Assembly (NCBI GenBank): GCA_022316685.1
Contig: JAKJHU010000065.1
Span: 4,086,322-4,150,321 of the forward strand
Length of the DNA stretch: 64,000 nt
Origin: Progne subis subis
Taxonomy: Eukaryota; Chordata; Aves; Passeriformes; Hirundinidae
Reading direction: 5' to 3'
Below the pieces are notes generated by a model. That model was not told where the DNA came from, searched no databases, and saw only the letters and a program-made list of their open reading frames with translations. How positions within the stretch are numbered: position 1 is the first letter of the stretch; each line of letters opens with the position of its first letter. Both the position numbers and the translations under genes were made by a program. Shown here piece by piece: positions 23,606 through 34,347 of the stretch.

Positions 23606-25049
23606 ACACCCAACAAAATTGTTTTTCGTGGCAGGTTCAATGTTTCTCCTCCTCACAGGAGGATGATTGAAGGCCCGTCAATAAAAATGCTGAAAGGAAC
23701 TTCACCAAGCAGATTATTGGGATGTAACTTGCAGACACAAACGCCTTTGGGGTTCTCAGTGCTCCCCTGGGCACAGGGAGCAGGGCAATGTGCCACTGCC
23801 ACCAGTCAAGAGGGAGACAGATGGCACTGGAGGCAGCATCGAAGCTGCAGCAGGTAAATCTGTTCTGTTTGCAGGGCTGGGGGATTTCAGCTGAACTTCA
23901 GAAAATTGTCCCTATTAATCCCAGCTCCGCCAGCCACAGTAGGGCAGGGTTTTTTCTTTTTAAAGATGTATTAAAGATCTTTCAAAGAATGGCTTTGTTG
24001 CTGGAAGAAAAGTTAATTGGCTTCCAATTTACTAAATAACAAACTAGACATTTCTTGCACTGTTTGCTCCAGAAAAATACTAATTTTAGCCTAACTTAAA
24101 ATGCAATCAAAATTAAAATCTAGAACTAGCTGTAAATATATCAGACCAACCAGCAGTAGTTTTCTGGCAATGCCAATAGAATTATGATGGGCTATCCAGC
24201 TGGTTCCTAGACACGTGACACCTCAGCCCCATCAAAAAACTGCTTCTTAGTGATAGATTTTCTTTATGCCTAAAAACTAATGGTGAAAACAAACAGAAAA
24301 ACAAATTAATTCCTCCTGTTCAACCTTATATTTCAGAAAATAAAGTGGAGCTGTGGCCTTGTGGGCTGCAGCCTTTGTGAGAGCAGCATATCCCTCTGCC
24401 TCTGGATGGGCCCAAACTGAGAGCTGACACACTTAGGATGGGGATGTTCAACTCAAAGGACTTTTTAATGTCTGCAAGACAGCCCAAATCTTTCTGTGCT
24501 GAGGAAGATTACAAAGATACGTGTGGATTGCTTATATAGGACAAAATCAGCATTTCCTAAGGCTGCTGGGAGAAACCCATGGGCAGAACAAAAGCAGCAG
24601 CTCCCGAGGCAGCTCAGCAAGCGGAGAAATCCTACAAAAGCCCTGTTTAGTGCTACAGCAGAGGGGCAGAGGGATGAAGGTCATGCCTTGAGAGGGATGG
24701 CAAAAAGGAGAGGTGAGGTTTTTCTTTTAAATCAGCACTGCATGCCCTTCCTCTGAGGGGGCTGCACGAACTGGGACACAAAATCCCAAGTAAACATAGA
24801 AAGAAAAGTTTCACCAGCCAAGGCTAGTGGGGTCAGCTTAGGCACAATAAATGCTTTCCATCTGAAAAGTTTCTCAGCCCCGTTTGGAGTTTAATAGACA
24901 TGGGTAACATGGACATTTTTTAGTTTTTATGCAAACAGCCGAATATCTAAACCTACAGACTCAAACCCAAGCTGTTGCAGGCAAGAGAAGTTTTCCTGAA
25001 TGTTTGGTGCAGAGTCCAAAGCCTCACTGCTCAAACCCTGGCTTAGTGT
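23606..25049. other. Unique non-coding DNA, no gene seen
   Basis: Short open frames only. A splice-donor-like 'cag/gtaaat' (23852) and an acceptor-like pyrimidine run ending in 'cag' (23874) lie too close together to bound an intron. Confidence 0.6.
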
Positions 25050-25115
25050 AAGTATTTTGGGTTAATGGTGGGACTTGATCCTAGAGGTTTTTTCCAGCCT
25101 TAATGATACTGAGAT
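25050..25115 (+). mobile_element. CR1 LINE 3' terminus, about 65 bp
   Basis: The segment 'ggttaatggtgggacttgat', then 'cctagaggttttttccagcc' and 'ttaatgatac', matches the terminal part of a CR1 subfamily ending in 'ccttaatgattctatg'. Only the extreme 3' end is present. Confidence 0.75.
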
Positions 25116-26164
25116 TTCCTCAGTGATCTGTCATGAGATCTTTTCTATCTTTCATGGGAAAAATTTTGCTGGGGTTGGGACTAAATTTACAATTCATCCA
25201 TCTATCCATTCATCCATCCTCCCTAAATCCCGCCAGGTTTTCCTCTGTGAGACCAACAGGGGAGCTGAAAGCTGTCTGAGGCACAGCCATCCACTCTGGG
25301 AGAAGGTACAGCCTGGTCAGTTTGGGGTAGAAAGGCAAAAGGAGAAATAAAGGCCGTGCCACCAAAGCTGAGGCAGCTACTGAACGTTCTGCCTGCTTGA
25401 GTTTGGGCAAGGATGGCTTTGGCAAAGGAGGAAAAGTAAATGCCAAGAGTGAGTCACCCCTCGTAAGCAGAACACAACAGGCGTGCCAGCAGCTCTGAGC
25501 CGATCTCTGCTTTCTCAATGTCTGGTGAACACCTCATTACCAGACTGGGGAGCTTCTCCAGAAGGAATAATTAGAGGCATGGATACGAGGGAATAAAAAA
25601 AATAAAAAATGTTTTAAAAATAAAAATAGAACGGCCGCAAGTTATTAATGTAGGTGGTTCAGATTTTAGTCTTTAATTTAAACTGAAGGTTAGTGGATGT
25701 GAAATAATAAGTCTTGGAACTCCCTATAGTGCTATTGTGATTCCATGACAATAAAGTGGGAAAAACAGAGGGCTGCATTTTAATCCAGGGCAACTGTGTG
25801 TTCCAGGAGTAGTCATGTTGCAGTAATATATATTCATGTTGAGGGAGCAGGTCTGCACAAAATGCAAAATGATTCAAAGCAATGGCTCTGCATTGTCACA
25901 GTCAAAGAGGAATCAGCTCGTTGCTGAAACAACAGGAACTGCCTTGGTGGGAAAATCCCAGCTGCTGGCCTGGGGCAACTCAGGGGCACCATGGGCACTG
26001 CCAAGGCCCAGGAAGCCCAGGTTCCTCCTCTCAGGAGGATGGATTTCAACCCTAATTCTTCCTGTAGCAAGTGAAGGGATGAGTTCAGCACCTCAGGAGG
26101 GGCCAGATGGTCACAGAACAACTCACAGCAAGGACAAAAACAGGCTCAGAAATGATCTCTGCTC
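25116..26164. other. Unique non-coding DNA with simple repeats
   Basis: No gene. A degenerate ATCC/ATCT run is at 25192-25220 and an A-rich tract at about 25593-25629. A 25-26-bp minisatellite follows. Confidence 0.6.
25192..25220. repeat. (ATCC)n degenerate repeat
   Basis: Imperfect ATCC/ATCT/ATTC tetranucleotides over about 29 bp. Confidence 0.8.
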
Positions 26165-26790
26165 CTGACAAACCACAGCATCCTCTTCTCCTGAAAACCA
26201 CAGTATTCCCTGCTCTCAACAAACCACATCATCCTCTGCTCCTGAAAACCATAGCATCCCCTGCTCCCTGAAAACCACAGCATTCCCTGCTCCTGAAAAA
26301 CACAGCATTCTCTGCTCTCAAAAAACCACAGCATCCTCTACTCCTGACAGTCCACAGCATTCCCTGGCTCCTGACAAACCACAGCATCCTCTGCTCCCTG
26401 AAAACCACGGCATTCCCTGCTGTCGACAAACCACAGCATCCTCTGCTCCCAAAAAACCCACAGCATCCCCTGCTCCTGGCAAACCCCAGCACCCCTGCTC
26501 CTGGTGAACCCCAGCACCCCCTGCTCCTGACAAACCCCAGCACCCCCTGCTCCTGGTGAACCCCAGCACCCCTGCTCCTGACAAACCCCAGCACCCCTGC
26601 TCCTGGTGAACCCCAGCACCCCTGCTCCTGACGAACCCCAGCACCCCTGCTCCTGGTGAACCCCAGCACCCCTGCTCCTGGTGAACCCCAGCACCCCCTG
26701 CTCCTGACAAACCCCAGCACCCCTGCTCCTGGTGAACCCCAGCACCCCTGCTCCTGACAAACCCCAGCACCCTGCTCCCCTGGCCCCTGC
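26165..26790. repeat. 25-26-bp minisatellite with a divergence gradient
   Basis: Units read 'ctgctcctgacaaacc' followed by 'ccagcaccc', with 25- or 26-bp spacing (unit starts at 26471, 26496, 26522, 26548, 26573 and 26598). The left part (26165-26460) is AT-richer and diverged ('ccacagcatcctctgctcc' variants). The right part is GC-rich and alternates two variants, 'ctgacaaacc' and 'ctggtgaacc'. All three - strand frames are open across it (140-183 codons), which is a repeat artefact. On the - strand the units are rich in GGGG runs. Confidence 0.96.
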
Positions 26791-26994
26791 AGCTCTTCCA
26801 GCCTGTCTCCCCAGCAGCCTGCAGCAGATGGATCCTGCGGAGCGGAGCGCCAGGTCTGCCGTGAGTCACAGTGAGTCAGTTCTCACCCGCTCCCTTCAGA
26901 CGCTGATACAATATGGCACAAGTCTGCCTGGGCTGAGGGGTGTTTATTTATAGCAGCCTGACTCACTGGCTAATGAGAGCTGCCTCGCTCAAAT
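26791..26994. promoter_or_regulatory. Candidate enhancer with three AP-1-type sites
   Basis: Perfect TGAGTCA heptamers lie at 26862-26868 and 26872-26878, and the reverse form TGACTCA at 26959-26965. The same 105 bp holds a forkhead-like TGTTTATTTA (26941-26950) and a CTAATGAG homeodomain-like core near 26971. TGA(G/C)TCA is the AP-1 (Fos/Jun) and small-Maf half of longer sites. The clustering is seen directly; enhancer function is inference. Confidence 0.35.
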
Positions 26995-27095
26995 TAAACA
27001 TTTGCTATGAGGGCCGCGCGCAGGATCCCGGCTCGGCGCTCCGCGGGCACCGTGAGCATCTCGCGCTCGCTTCCCAATCCACACACGGGATCCAC
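26995..27095. promoter_or_regulatory. CpG-dense cluster
   Basis: About 14 CpG dinucleotides in 100 bp, including 'ccgcgcgc' and 'cggcgctccgcggg', against a CpG-poor background. It follows the AP-1 site cluster directly. It is too short for a CpG island and may belong to the same candidate element. Confidence 0.35.
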
Positions 27096-29024
27096 AACTT
27101 ATTCAGCACTTCTTATTAATGAGACGTGGCTTTCCTTCCTCGGGGCCACATCTTTTGATGTGTGCTCGGATGGTTTGAGATCAAATTTAAGAGCTTTCAC
27201 TATCTCTCATTACTCTTCAAGCAGCTATTGCCCAGAAGCTTTGTTTTGGGAACACAATCTATTAACACCAGACCCGGTTTAGGATCAACCTCTATCCTAA
27301 CTTCTTGGAGGCAGGCAAGGTGCAAAACAAAAATTATCAAAATGGGAATTTTTAAATCAACATAAAAGGATGAAAAGGACCAAGCTTTAGCAGGAGCTCA
27401 TCCTTTTTTTCAGTTCTTTCTACCCTGAAGTACCACAGCCCAGACTGATTTAAAAAGCTGATGGTAACGGCATTTCCCTGCACGGGGTTACAAAGCATTC
27501 TGATAAACAAACAAGCGAAAGGTGGAACCTGTTATAACTTGTATGGGATCACTTTTTAGATGAAAACAACACCTGTAAATCCAAAAATGCAGTTTAAAAA
27601 TTTGCTTCTAAATAAATATTAGTTGCATACCATGTGTCTGTCTAAATCTTAAGGGTTCAGTGACTGTATTAGATAATGTAAATGTAGAATTTAGGGCAAG
27701 GTTTCAAAGTTTTCAGTGTTAATAACTCAGATCATATAATGCAGGACCATTCATTCACGATGATCCTTGCTACAAGAGGTTAATAAAAATCTGTGACTCC
27801 ATTTTAGAGAGAATTGCTGTATGTAAAACCATGCAACCTCATAGATTAAGAGGTGAATGTGTTGTCTAGAGACAGAGAAATTCAGCATGATTACATCCAT
27901 TACAAATGGATGGCCAAAAATCCTGCCTTTAGGGGATGCAGTCCCTGCAGATGGATGGTGCAAGGAGAGAGGTTTGCAGCAAATAGGATAGACATAGAAT
28001 CCACCTGGATGTAAAGGTAGAAGGTTTTGGAGTTCAGCTTTGTGGGTTTTTTTGGTGGTTTTTTTTCTTTTTTTTTTGGTTTTTTTTTTTGGTCTTGTTT
28101 TTTAATAGCTTAGAGATGTCCAGTACAAAGACTGTCTCACCACGTCCTCAATGTGGTTATTTTTGGTGGTCTCAAAATTAGAAATGTGGTTATGAAAGGG
28201 TTTGTTGCTTCTGCTCTACTCCCACCCTCTCTTTCCTGCCGCTTGGAGCAGGATCAGATGTGGAAGCACTTTATTCTAACAGAAGTAATTCCCGCACCAA
28301 ACTGCCTGTGGAGGTTTTTACAAGTACTCGCTTTGCGCTACTTAAGGCAGTATGGAAATGTCAGATATTTTCAAACCAGAATGGAGCAAAGCAGTGAGAT
28401 CCCACTGTATCAGAATAAACTTCTATCCTGGTACCAGAAATCATGAACAGAACAGGCACAGCTTCTCAGGAGACTTCAGGGAACTGCTGAAGCGCTATTT
28501 TCCCCCTTTTCGGTACAAAAATCTGCTGTTAAAGCAATTCTTTTGTTCAGCTGCTGATTGAAGGCTGTTCACCAAGCCCATGTTCTTCAGAAGTTAAACA
28601 ACCTGGCAGGTTTCAATAATAGATGCTTCAGAGGAATATTGTCATCATCTTCTAAACACTTCTCTTACCTACAGCAGATTTTTTTTTTTTCCTTCCCCCA
28701 CAGAAAAAGATCTTAACATGGTCTATAGCAAATACTGTAGTCCACTAGTTAAAGTTCATTCTAAAGAAGAAAGCGAAATATTCAGCAAAACATCCAAATG
28801 TGAGGTTTCAAAGCCCAGCCTGTTTAACTGAAGGGTATTTATAGTGTGCATATGCTCCACCATCCCAAGGATCCTATTAAACTTTTTATAAGTTGAGTAT
28901 TCTCTCTCACGAAGCATCTGCTGAAGGGAGGCAGATGAACAGATTGTTTTCTGCTAAAAACAATGTTGCTTGAAGCACCACTCCATTAAAAATAACCCTG
29001 CTGGTGAGTCAGCAGATGAGTCCC
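27096..29024. other. Unique non-coding DNA, T-rich tract
   Basis: No gene. It holds the T-rich/GG tract at 28041-28103. A strong polypyrimidine tract ending in CAG (28679-28703) is followed by 42 codons open to a stop; this is discussed as a finding. A - strand splice-donor match (AG/GTAAGA) lies at 28669. Confidence 0.5.
28041..28103. repeat. T-rich tract with GG interruptions
   Basis: Long T runs separated by GG or single C bases over about 60 bp, almost purine-free apart from the GG pairs. This is a low-complexity tract. Confidence 0.85.
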
Positions 29025-29435
29025 TCGTTCGAGGGGTTTTGCTAAGACAACGCTCGGAATTCAATCATTTTGTCACCCCGAAACGCCGTTCTCTCACCAG
29101 ACACGTTCCATTAAATTCCTGTGGTTCATCAAGGCTGAAAAGTGATGAAGGCACGGCAGGGAAAGGGATGGATTTTGGGGAGGCTGGCACTCCCCGCGCC
29201 GGGGATCGCATTTTCCACGGTTCGTGCAGGATCCAGGAGAGGGCAATGTCTGCCTTCGGAAGAGATGCATCCCTGCTCCGCCGCGGGAGCTGCGTGCCAC
29301 CGCGAGTAAATAGCAGCGCTATTAGGAAAATCACAAGCAGCCCCTCCGAACGGAACCTGGGGGCGAGATTCATTCCGTTCCTCCTGCTCACTTCCAGCCG
29401 GAGTTACGGCACTGGAACATCCCACGGCACGGCAC
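29025..29435. promoter_or_regulatory. CpG-island-like block
   Basis: I count about 31 CpG dinucleotides in roughly 400 bp with GC near 55 percent. That gives an observed/expected ratio close to 1, compared with strong CpG depletion elsewhere in the window. It contains 'cgcgccgggg', 'ctccgccgcggg' and 'ccaccgcgag' clusters. Overlapping open frames on both strands (for example 224 codons at 28970-29644) probably just reflect the CpG-rich composition. It could be an unannotated promoter, an alternative first exon or an enhancer. No TATA box or coding start is clear. Confidence 0.4.
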
Positions 29436-29482
29436 AAATGACAAAAACCCACCCAGCAGGGCAGCACCTCATCCTTCCTCCA

Positions 29483-29701
29483 GACCAGAGACCATCTACC
29501 AACACCTTCCAAACACACATTTTAGTTACCCTGCCACAAAAACCTTCTGGAAGTTACCCCAAGTCGCTATCCCACCACTCCAGTGTTGCTCCTGACCAGA
29601 TGACCAGAGACCATCTACCAACACCTTCCAAACCCACATTTTAGTTACCCTGACACAAAAACCTTGCTGGAAGTTACCCCAAGTCGCTACCTCATCACTC
29701 C
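29483..29701. repeat. Direct tandem duplication, two 99-bp copies
   Basis: Copy 1 (29483-29581) and copy 2 (29602-29701) both run from 'gaccagagaccatctacc' to 'aagtcgctan...cactcc', with about 93 percent identity by eye and one 1-base indel. A 20-bp spacer separates them, giving a 119-120-bp offset. No known mobile element is recognised in the unit. Confidence 0.9.
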
Positions 29702-32700
29702 TCTGAGCCTTTCTGGAAATTTGAGGCTCTCCTCGATGCCCAGAGAAACACAAGGAAATGATTCTTCCTGTTCATCAGAAACCAGCAGGGAACGAACAAC
29801 AAACAGTATCTGCTTTAAAACTCAAATCATTTCAAGCAACACATCCTACAGGCTCCTCGTGGTGAGGCAGGACAGGCACAGAAAGCCAAGTGCAGGTGAA
29901 GTTAAGCACATTCATCCCTCTCTCACCATTTTCCAGGACCAGTTTGGGCCTTCTCAGACACCCGGAAACGTTTTTAGCACAGCAAAAGTGGGTACATGAA
30001 AACATTGCTTTAGAAACAGTAAGGTCTGAGTGATGATTTTATGAACTATGGTTGGGAAACTTTTAAGTCCATTCAGAAAATTCTGCTTGAAAGTGCCACA
30101 AGAAAACAAACAAGCAAACAAACAAACCCTTGAGGAAATTAAAGAAAACTGCTTGAGTATTCATGAAAACACCTAGAAATTCAGGGGATTTTTGAAGTAG
30201 AAGGATGAAAATATTTTCAAAATTCATACAACTACAGGACTCCATCAGTAAACCTAAGATCAGAACCAGCTGTGGGAGATCCAAAGGAAACTGTTCAAAC
30301 TTTCATTAAACTAAAGAAGAGCAGCAGACCCAGTTTTGACCTGATGGATGTCAAGAGCTGCAGTGTTGGCCCAGTTCCTGATTAAGCTCTGCAAACCAAC
30401 CCTTATGCTGCCTTTTCCTTGTGGAGGAATAGTCCATACATTGAGACCACCAGATTTTGTCAGCCAGGATGGTTTGTTTGGTTTGGAGTAGTTTTTTTGT
30501 TTTGTAGGGTGTTTTTGGGGTTGGGTTATTTTGTTCTGTTTTTTAAAGCCTCTGAAAGCCAAACTCCCCAATGTGTGACTGCAATAGAGTGCTGAGAGCT
30601 GCCTTGAGACACCCCAATTGCTGTAACTGCATTATAAAAATCGATCCCTTTTCACAGCACAATAAACCATCACTGTGGTGCCCTTGATGCATTTCAGAGG
30701 CTGAAAAAAGTGTTGTAAAGAGTGATGAACTTCAGCTCCTTGAGGTAATAAGTTGTTGAATGCAGCTACAATGTCCTAAAATGCAGCAAAACTTCATGTA
30801 TCAAATGTGTCAACTACACATATATCAAGTGTCCATCTTCATCTTCGCTCACTTATTTGTAATGGCATAAAATACATCAGTATTATTCTTAAAAATTTGT
30901 TTCCCAGAACAGAGAAAAGGCTACTGCAGTGAAAAAGCATCATTTCATTAGCAGAAACAGCAAAGGTAAGCAAGGACTGGAGGGAAATGGGGCAGTTTGA
31001 AGTTCTAAGACAGCCTTGGCACAGGGAGCAACCCTTGTGATCTCCAGCCAGGAGCAGGGAACAGGGAAATGGGACTGCACACTTAGTCCTGAGCTGGAGT
31101 TAATGGATAGTGAAACAATGTGAGTGAGCCATGCCCTGCTGCCGTTCTTTGCAAAAGGAGCCTTAATGCATTACCAGCCTCGGAACTGCCCGCAGACACT
31201 CTGCAGCTGCGGTGAGCAGCACAAAACACTCATTCCCTGAAATTTGTAATGAGCATTCACTCATGCTCTGGCAGCAGGACCTCCCAGGCTTCTGCCACAG
31301 GAATACGTGTGCTGGATCATCTAAAGCTGTCAGTTCCCTTTTACATTAATGTTTTCCGTCAAACACCCTTTCTTGACCAATAAATGGCTTTAGTTATTAA
31401 TGCCATTGACCCAAACTCCAGTTCTATAAAACTTCAGCAAAGCTTTCGTGCAGCTGAACATAATTTAGAATTCATCAGTCACTTCAAGTATTTAAATCAA
31501 CTGTGTGAAGGTAATGAAGCTGAAGAGTTTATTTTAATGCCAAGTTCAGACAATATGAATATTCCTTAGAGGGTTTTCTGTGCAGGGAGACAAAAGATCT
31601 CTTTATGAGCAAAGCGAACGAGAACTGACCTGTGGTGTACATAACTTAAATATGTATTTTTGACATGCCTCAAGTATGTAGAGCTTCCTGGTATGACATT
31701 TAGAGGAGCAATAAGCAAAGGGAAAGAACAAGGAATTTAATTTGATAGAAATCTTCACCACTCCATTGGGTACAGTTGTGGAAAATTCGGGCTTCTGACC
31801 CAGCTCAACATCCATCATAATCAGACAGCAAAAGATAAAATAACATCAGAAAGAAATTACTTTGTACCACCTTTTCTCAAAAGCATCACAGCGCCTCAAA
31901 GCCCCTCCCAGCCCTCTCAGGGGTTCGCTGCTTTTACTCATCTCTAGGAACTCAGAATTTCATCTCCCCAGCTGATACAAGAGGGAAAAAAAGAGATACC
32001 AGCGTGTAAGCCAGATAGGGATCACTGCTCCTACAGAACCTTTCAAAAGCAGGGTGAACCCTGCAGTAAGATGTGTTTCTGCCCAGAAAGAGAGGTGTTT
32101 CATACACGAGATTACAAACTGCTTGGAAAAGATCTGAGAGGTGTGGGATCGCTGAGCTTCATGTCCATACATCACATGCTATGAAGTGCTGGGAGAAGCG
32201 TGGCTGACACCGCAAGGTTTTTCTCCAATTCTAAGTTTTTCTCCAAATCATGCTGGATATGGCTCACTGGGGGAAAAAAATTCACCTAAAAATAGGAAAA
32301 AAGTTCTTTTATCCTGCTGTTTTCCAGCCAATTCCTTTGGAGTGCGGCCATCTCCTTGTACTAAGAAATAAAAGAGCTCAGCTCAGAGCATCCTCAGCTC
32401 TCCAAATGTGCTGCTGGAACAGGTGATTGACTTGAAATACTAATGCTGCCTCTGGCCAAGATTTCCAGGGGCATGAGAATTACAGAGCTGAGCTTTTAAT
32501 CACTCACCTCCTGCATTATGAGCTTTTTATACTGATTTATATAACAGTGAACTACACAGAAATATTACCATATGAGATAGAATAGCTATACAAATACCTG
32601 AATTTCTATTTAGTGTTAGAAATCAAAGGCTTTTTTAGAGGTTATGACAAGCTTAGCCTAAATAGGCACAAAACAACAAAGCACCAGGGGCGTTTAATTT

Positions 32701-33754
32701 TCTGTTTTAATTATTTACATTATGGGTTTTTTACATGTGCTGATTTTTGCTGCCTTCACAAGTGCTTCCAGTGGGTTCTCCTATTGTTATAGCACAGGAT
32801 AGAAATCCCCACAGCCTGCAGATGGCCAAGGCAGCACCACTTTATGGTCTGTGGCTCCCAAACTCCAGCTGCCTTCCCTGGGTCACTACTCCGACAGCTT
32901 GGAAGTGTTAAGCTCTTAATGCTTCTTTTCCTAAGCCAAGTGTTCCTGCATTGTTTGGACTTTCAACGACTGTAATTAGCTCAGGTAGTGCTACAAATTA
33001 CACTTTTCTACAGGAATATTCCTTATAAATAGGGGGTTTTGCTGCCTTCTCTCTGGAACTGGCTGGTAACGAGCTAGTTGGATAATAGCTCTCACAATGC
33101 CTGGACAGCATGTGGGCCTCCTACTTCTCTTTTAGCCCAGTTTCCATTACCCAAGTGCACTGGGAATCCAGTCCTCTGGAGGCGTGGGCATTTTTTTGCC
33201 ATACCATTAATAAGCTGATATTTAAGCATCAAGGTGACAAACCGTTTTTTAAATTCAACACGAGAGAAACATTTTCCCACATTCTTTCTTTGGACATGAC
33301 CGGCATGACCAAGATCTAGAACCGGAAGATGTTGAGCCATACTCCACCTGCAGTCGGTGGGGCAAGGTGCCAACAAAAAATGTTCAAATGATCACCTTCA
33401 TTCACATCACCACCTTTTATTTGCTTCTCTCTCCAGATAAGCCCCAAACCCTTTTAAGGCCGGTCCAGGGCAGGGCTGCAGACACTGCCCTGTGCCAGGG
33501 AACAGGAGCCAGCGCCTGATTTCCCTGCTGGAAGTGAAACCCCTCCCTGCTAAAGCCATTAATTAGGTGACTGCTTCAAGTGAAACATGGATCTGGCTCA
33601 CCCAGACAAAAATCTGCTCTGAGCAAATTATCTGCAGGCAGATTTGTTACAGACCGGCGCTGGACTGTTGCACCCCAGCTCATTAGCAGATGCTGATCCC
33701 GCTAAGTAATTAGCAGGTTTCTTTAGCTCTTAATCCTCCCCTGACATGTAGCAG
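29702..33754. other. Unique non-coding DNA, no gene seen
   Basis: Mostly AT-rich. It holds one CAAA repeat. A 94-codon - strand open frame at 33092-33376 has no domain that I recognise. No CR1 copy was found in this 4-kb stretch, which is longer than usual for this window. Confidence 0.55.
30103..30127. repeat. (CAAA)n simple repeat
   Basis: About six CAAA/CAAG tetranucleotide units. Confidence 0.85.
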
Positions 33755-33935
33755 AGGGAAACATCCACGGAAAAGACGCGGCAGGGGTGGGGATGGGGAG
33801 CTCTGTGGGGGATCAGAGGTAAGTTTGCCCTCGATAGCGGAGCTTGGTGGCAGTGCCGGCTCCTCCTGGCAGGCCTGGCGCGCCGGGCCCGGGCACGGCC
33901 TGCAAGGACATTTCCTCTCGGGGGTCAGCTTGAGA
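33755..33935. promoter_or_regulatory. CpG-rich cluster with splice-donor match
   Basis: About 12 CpG dinucleotides in 180 bp, including 'ggcgcgccgggcccggg'. A strong + strand 5' splice-site match, GAG/GTAAGT, has its GT at 33819-33820. CpG density around a donor is the layout of a first exon and its promoter. No open reading frame or start supports a coding exon, so a non-coding first exon or chance is equally possible. Confidence 0.25.
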
Positions 33936-33997
33936 GGGCTCAGGATCCAGCAGACATAAACACCTTTGCACTAAAGAGCGAGGGGCTGGTTCGGCTC

Positions 33998-34347
33998 ATT
34001 AGGGATGAGCTAATTGTGGCCTTCCAGTACCTGAAGGAGCCAAGAAGAAAGATTGGGCAGAGACCTGGGACAAGGGCCTGGCGTGACGGGACACAGGGAA
34101 TGGCGTCACTCTGACAGAGGGCAGGGTTAGATGGGATTTTGGGCAGGAATTGTTCCCTGGCAGGGTGTGAGGCCCTGGCACAGGGTGCCCAGAGCAGCTG
34201 TGGCTGCCCCTGGATCCCTGGCAGTGTCCCAGGTTGGACACTGGGGCTTGGAGCAGCCTGGGACAGTGGAAGGTGTCCCTGCCATGGCAGGGGTGGCATG
34301 GGTGGGCTTCAAGGTCCCTTCCAACCCAAACCATGCCAGGATTCTAC
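33998..34347 (+). mobile_element. CR1 LINE 3' fragment, about 350 bp
   Basis: In order: 'gatgagctaattgtggcc', 'agtacctgaaggagcc', 'cagggttagatgggatttt', 'gcccagagcagctgtggctg', 'ggatccctggcagtgtccc', 'gtggaaggtgtccctgcc', 'aaggtcccttccaaccc' and a short 'aggattct' end. It belongs to the same subfamily as the copy at 13860 and begins at nearly the same internal position. It is 5'-truncated and non-coding. Confidence 0.94.

Noticed and set aside
23852..23874. Donor and acceptor motifs flanking a mini-intron
   Set aside because: The interval is about 20 bp, far too short for a spliceosomal intron.
26146..26869. Four - strand open frames of 62-183 codons with repeated Gly/Arg/Ser peptides
   Set aside because: They are translations of the 25-26-bp minisatellite.
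28970..29644. 224-codon + strand open frame
   Set aside because: It covers the CpG-rich block and the tandem duplication, competes with several - strand frames, and has no domain or clear start context.
33092..33376. 94-codon - strand frame with a weak zinc-finger-like look
   Set aside because: The Cys/His spacing does not form a complete C2H2 finger; no splice context.
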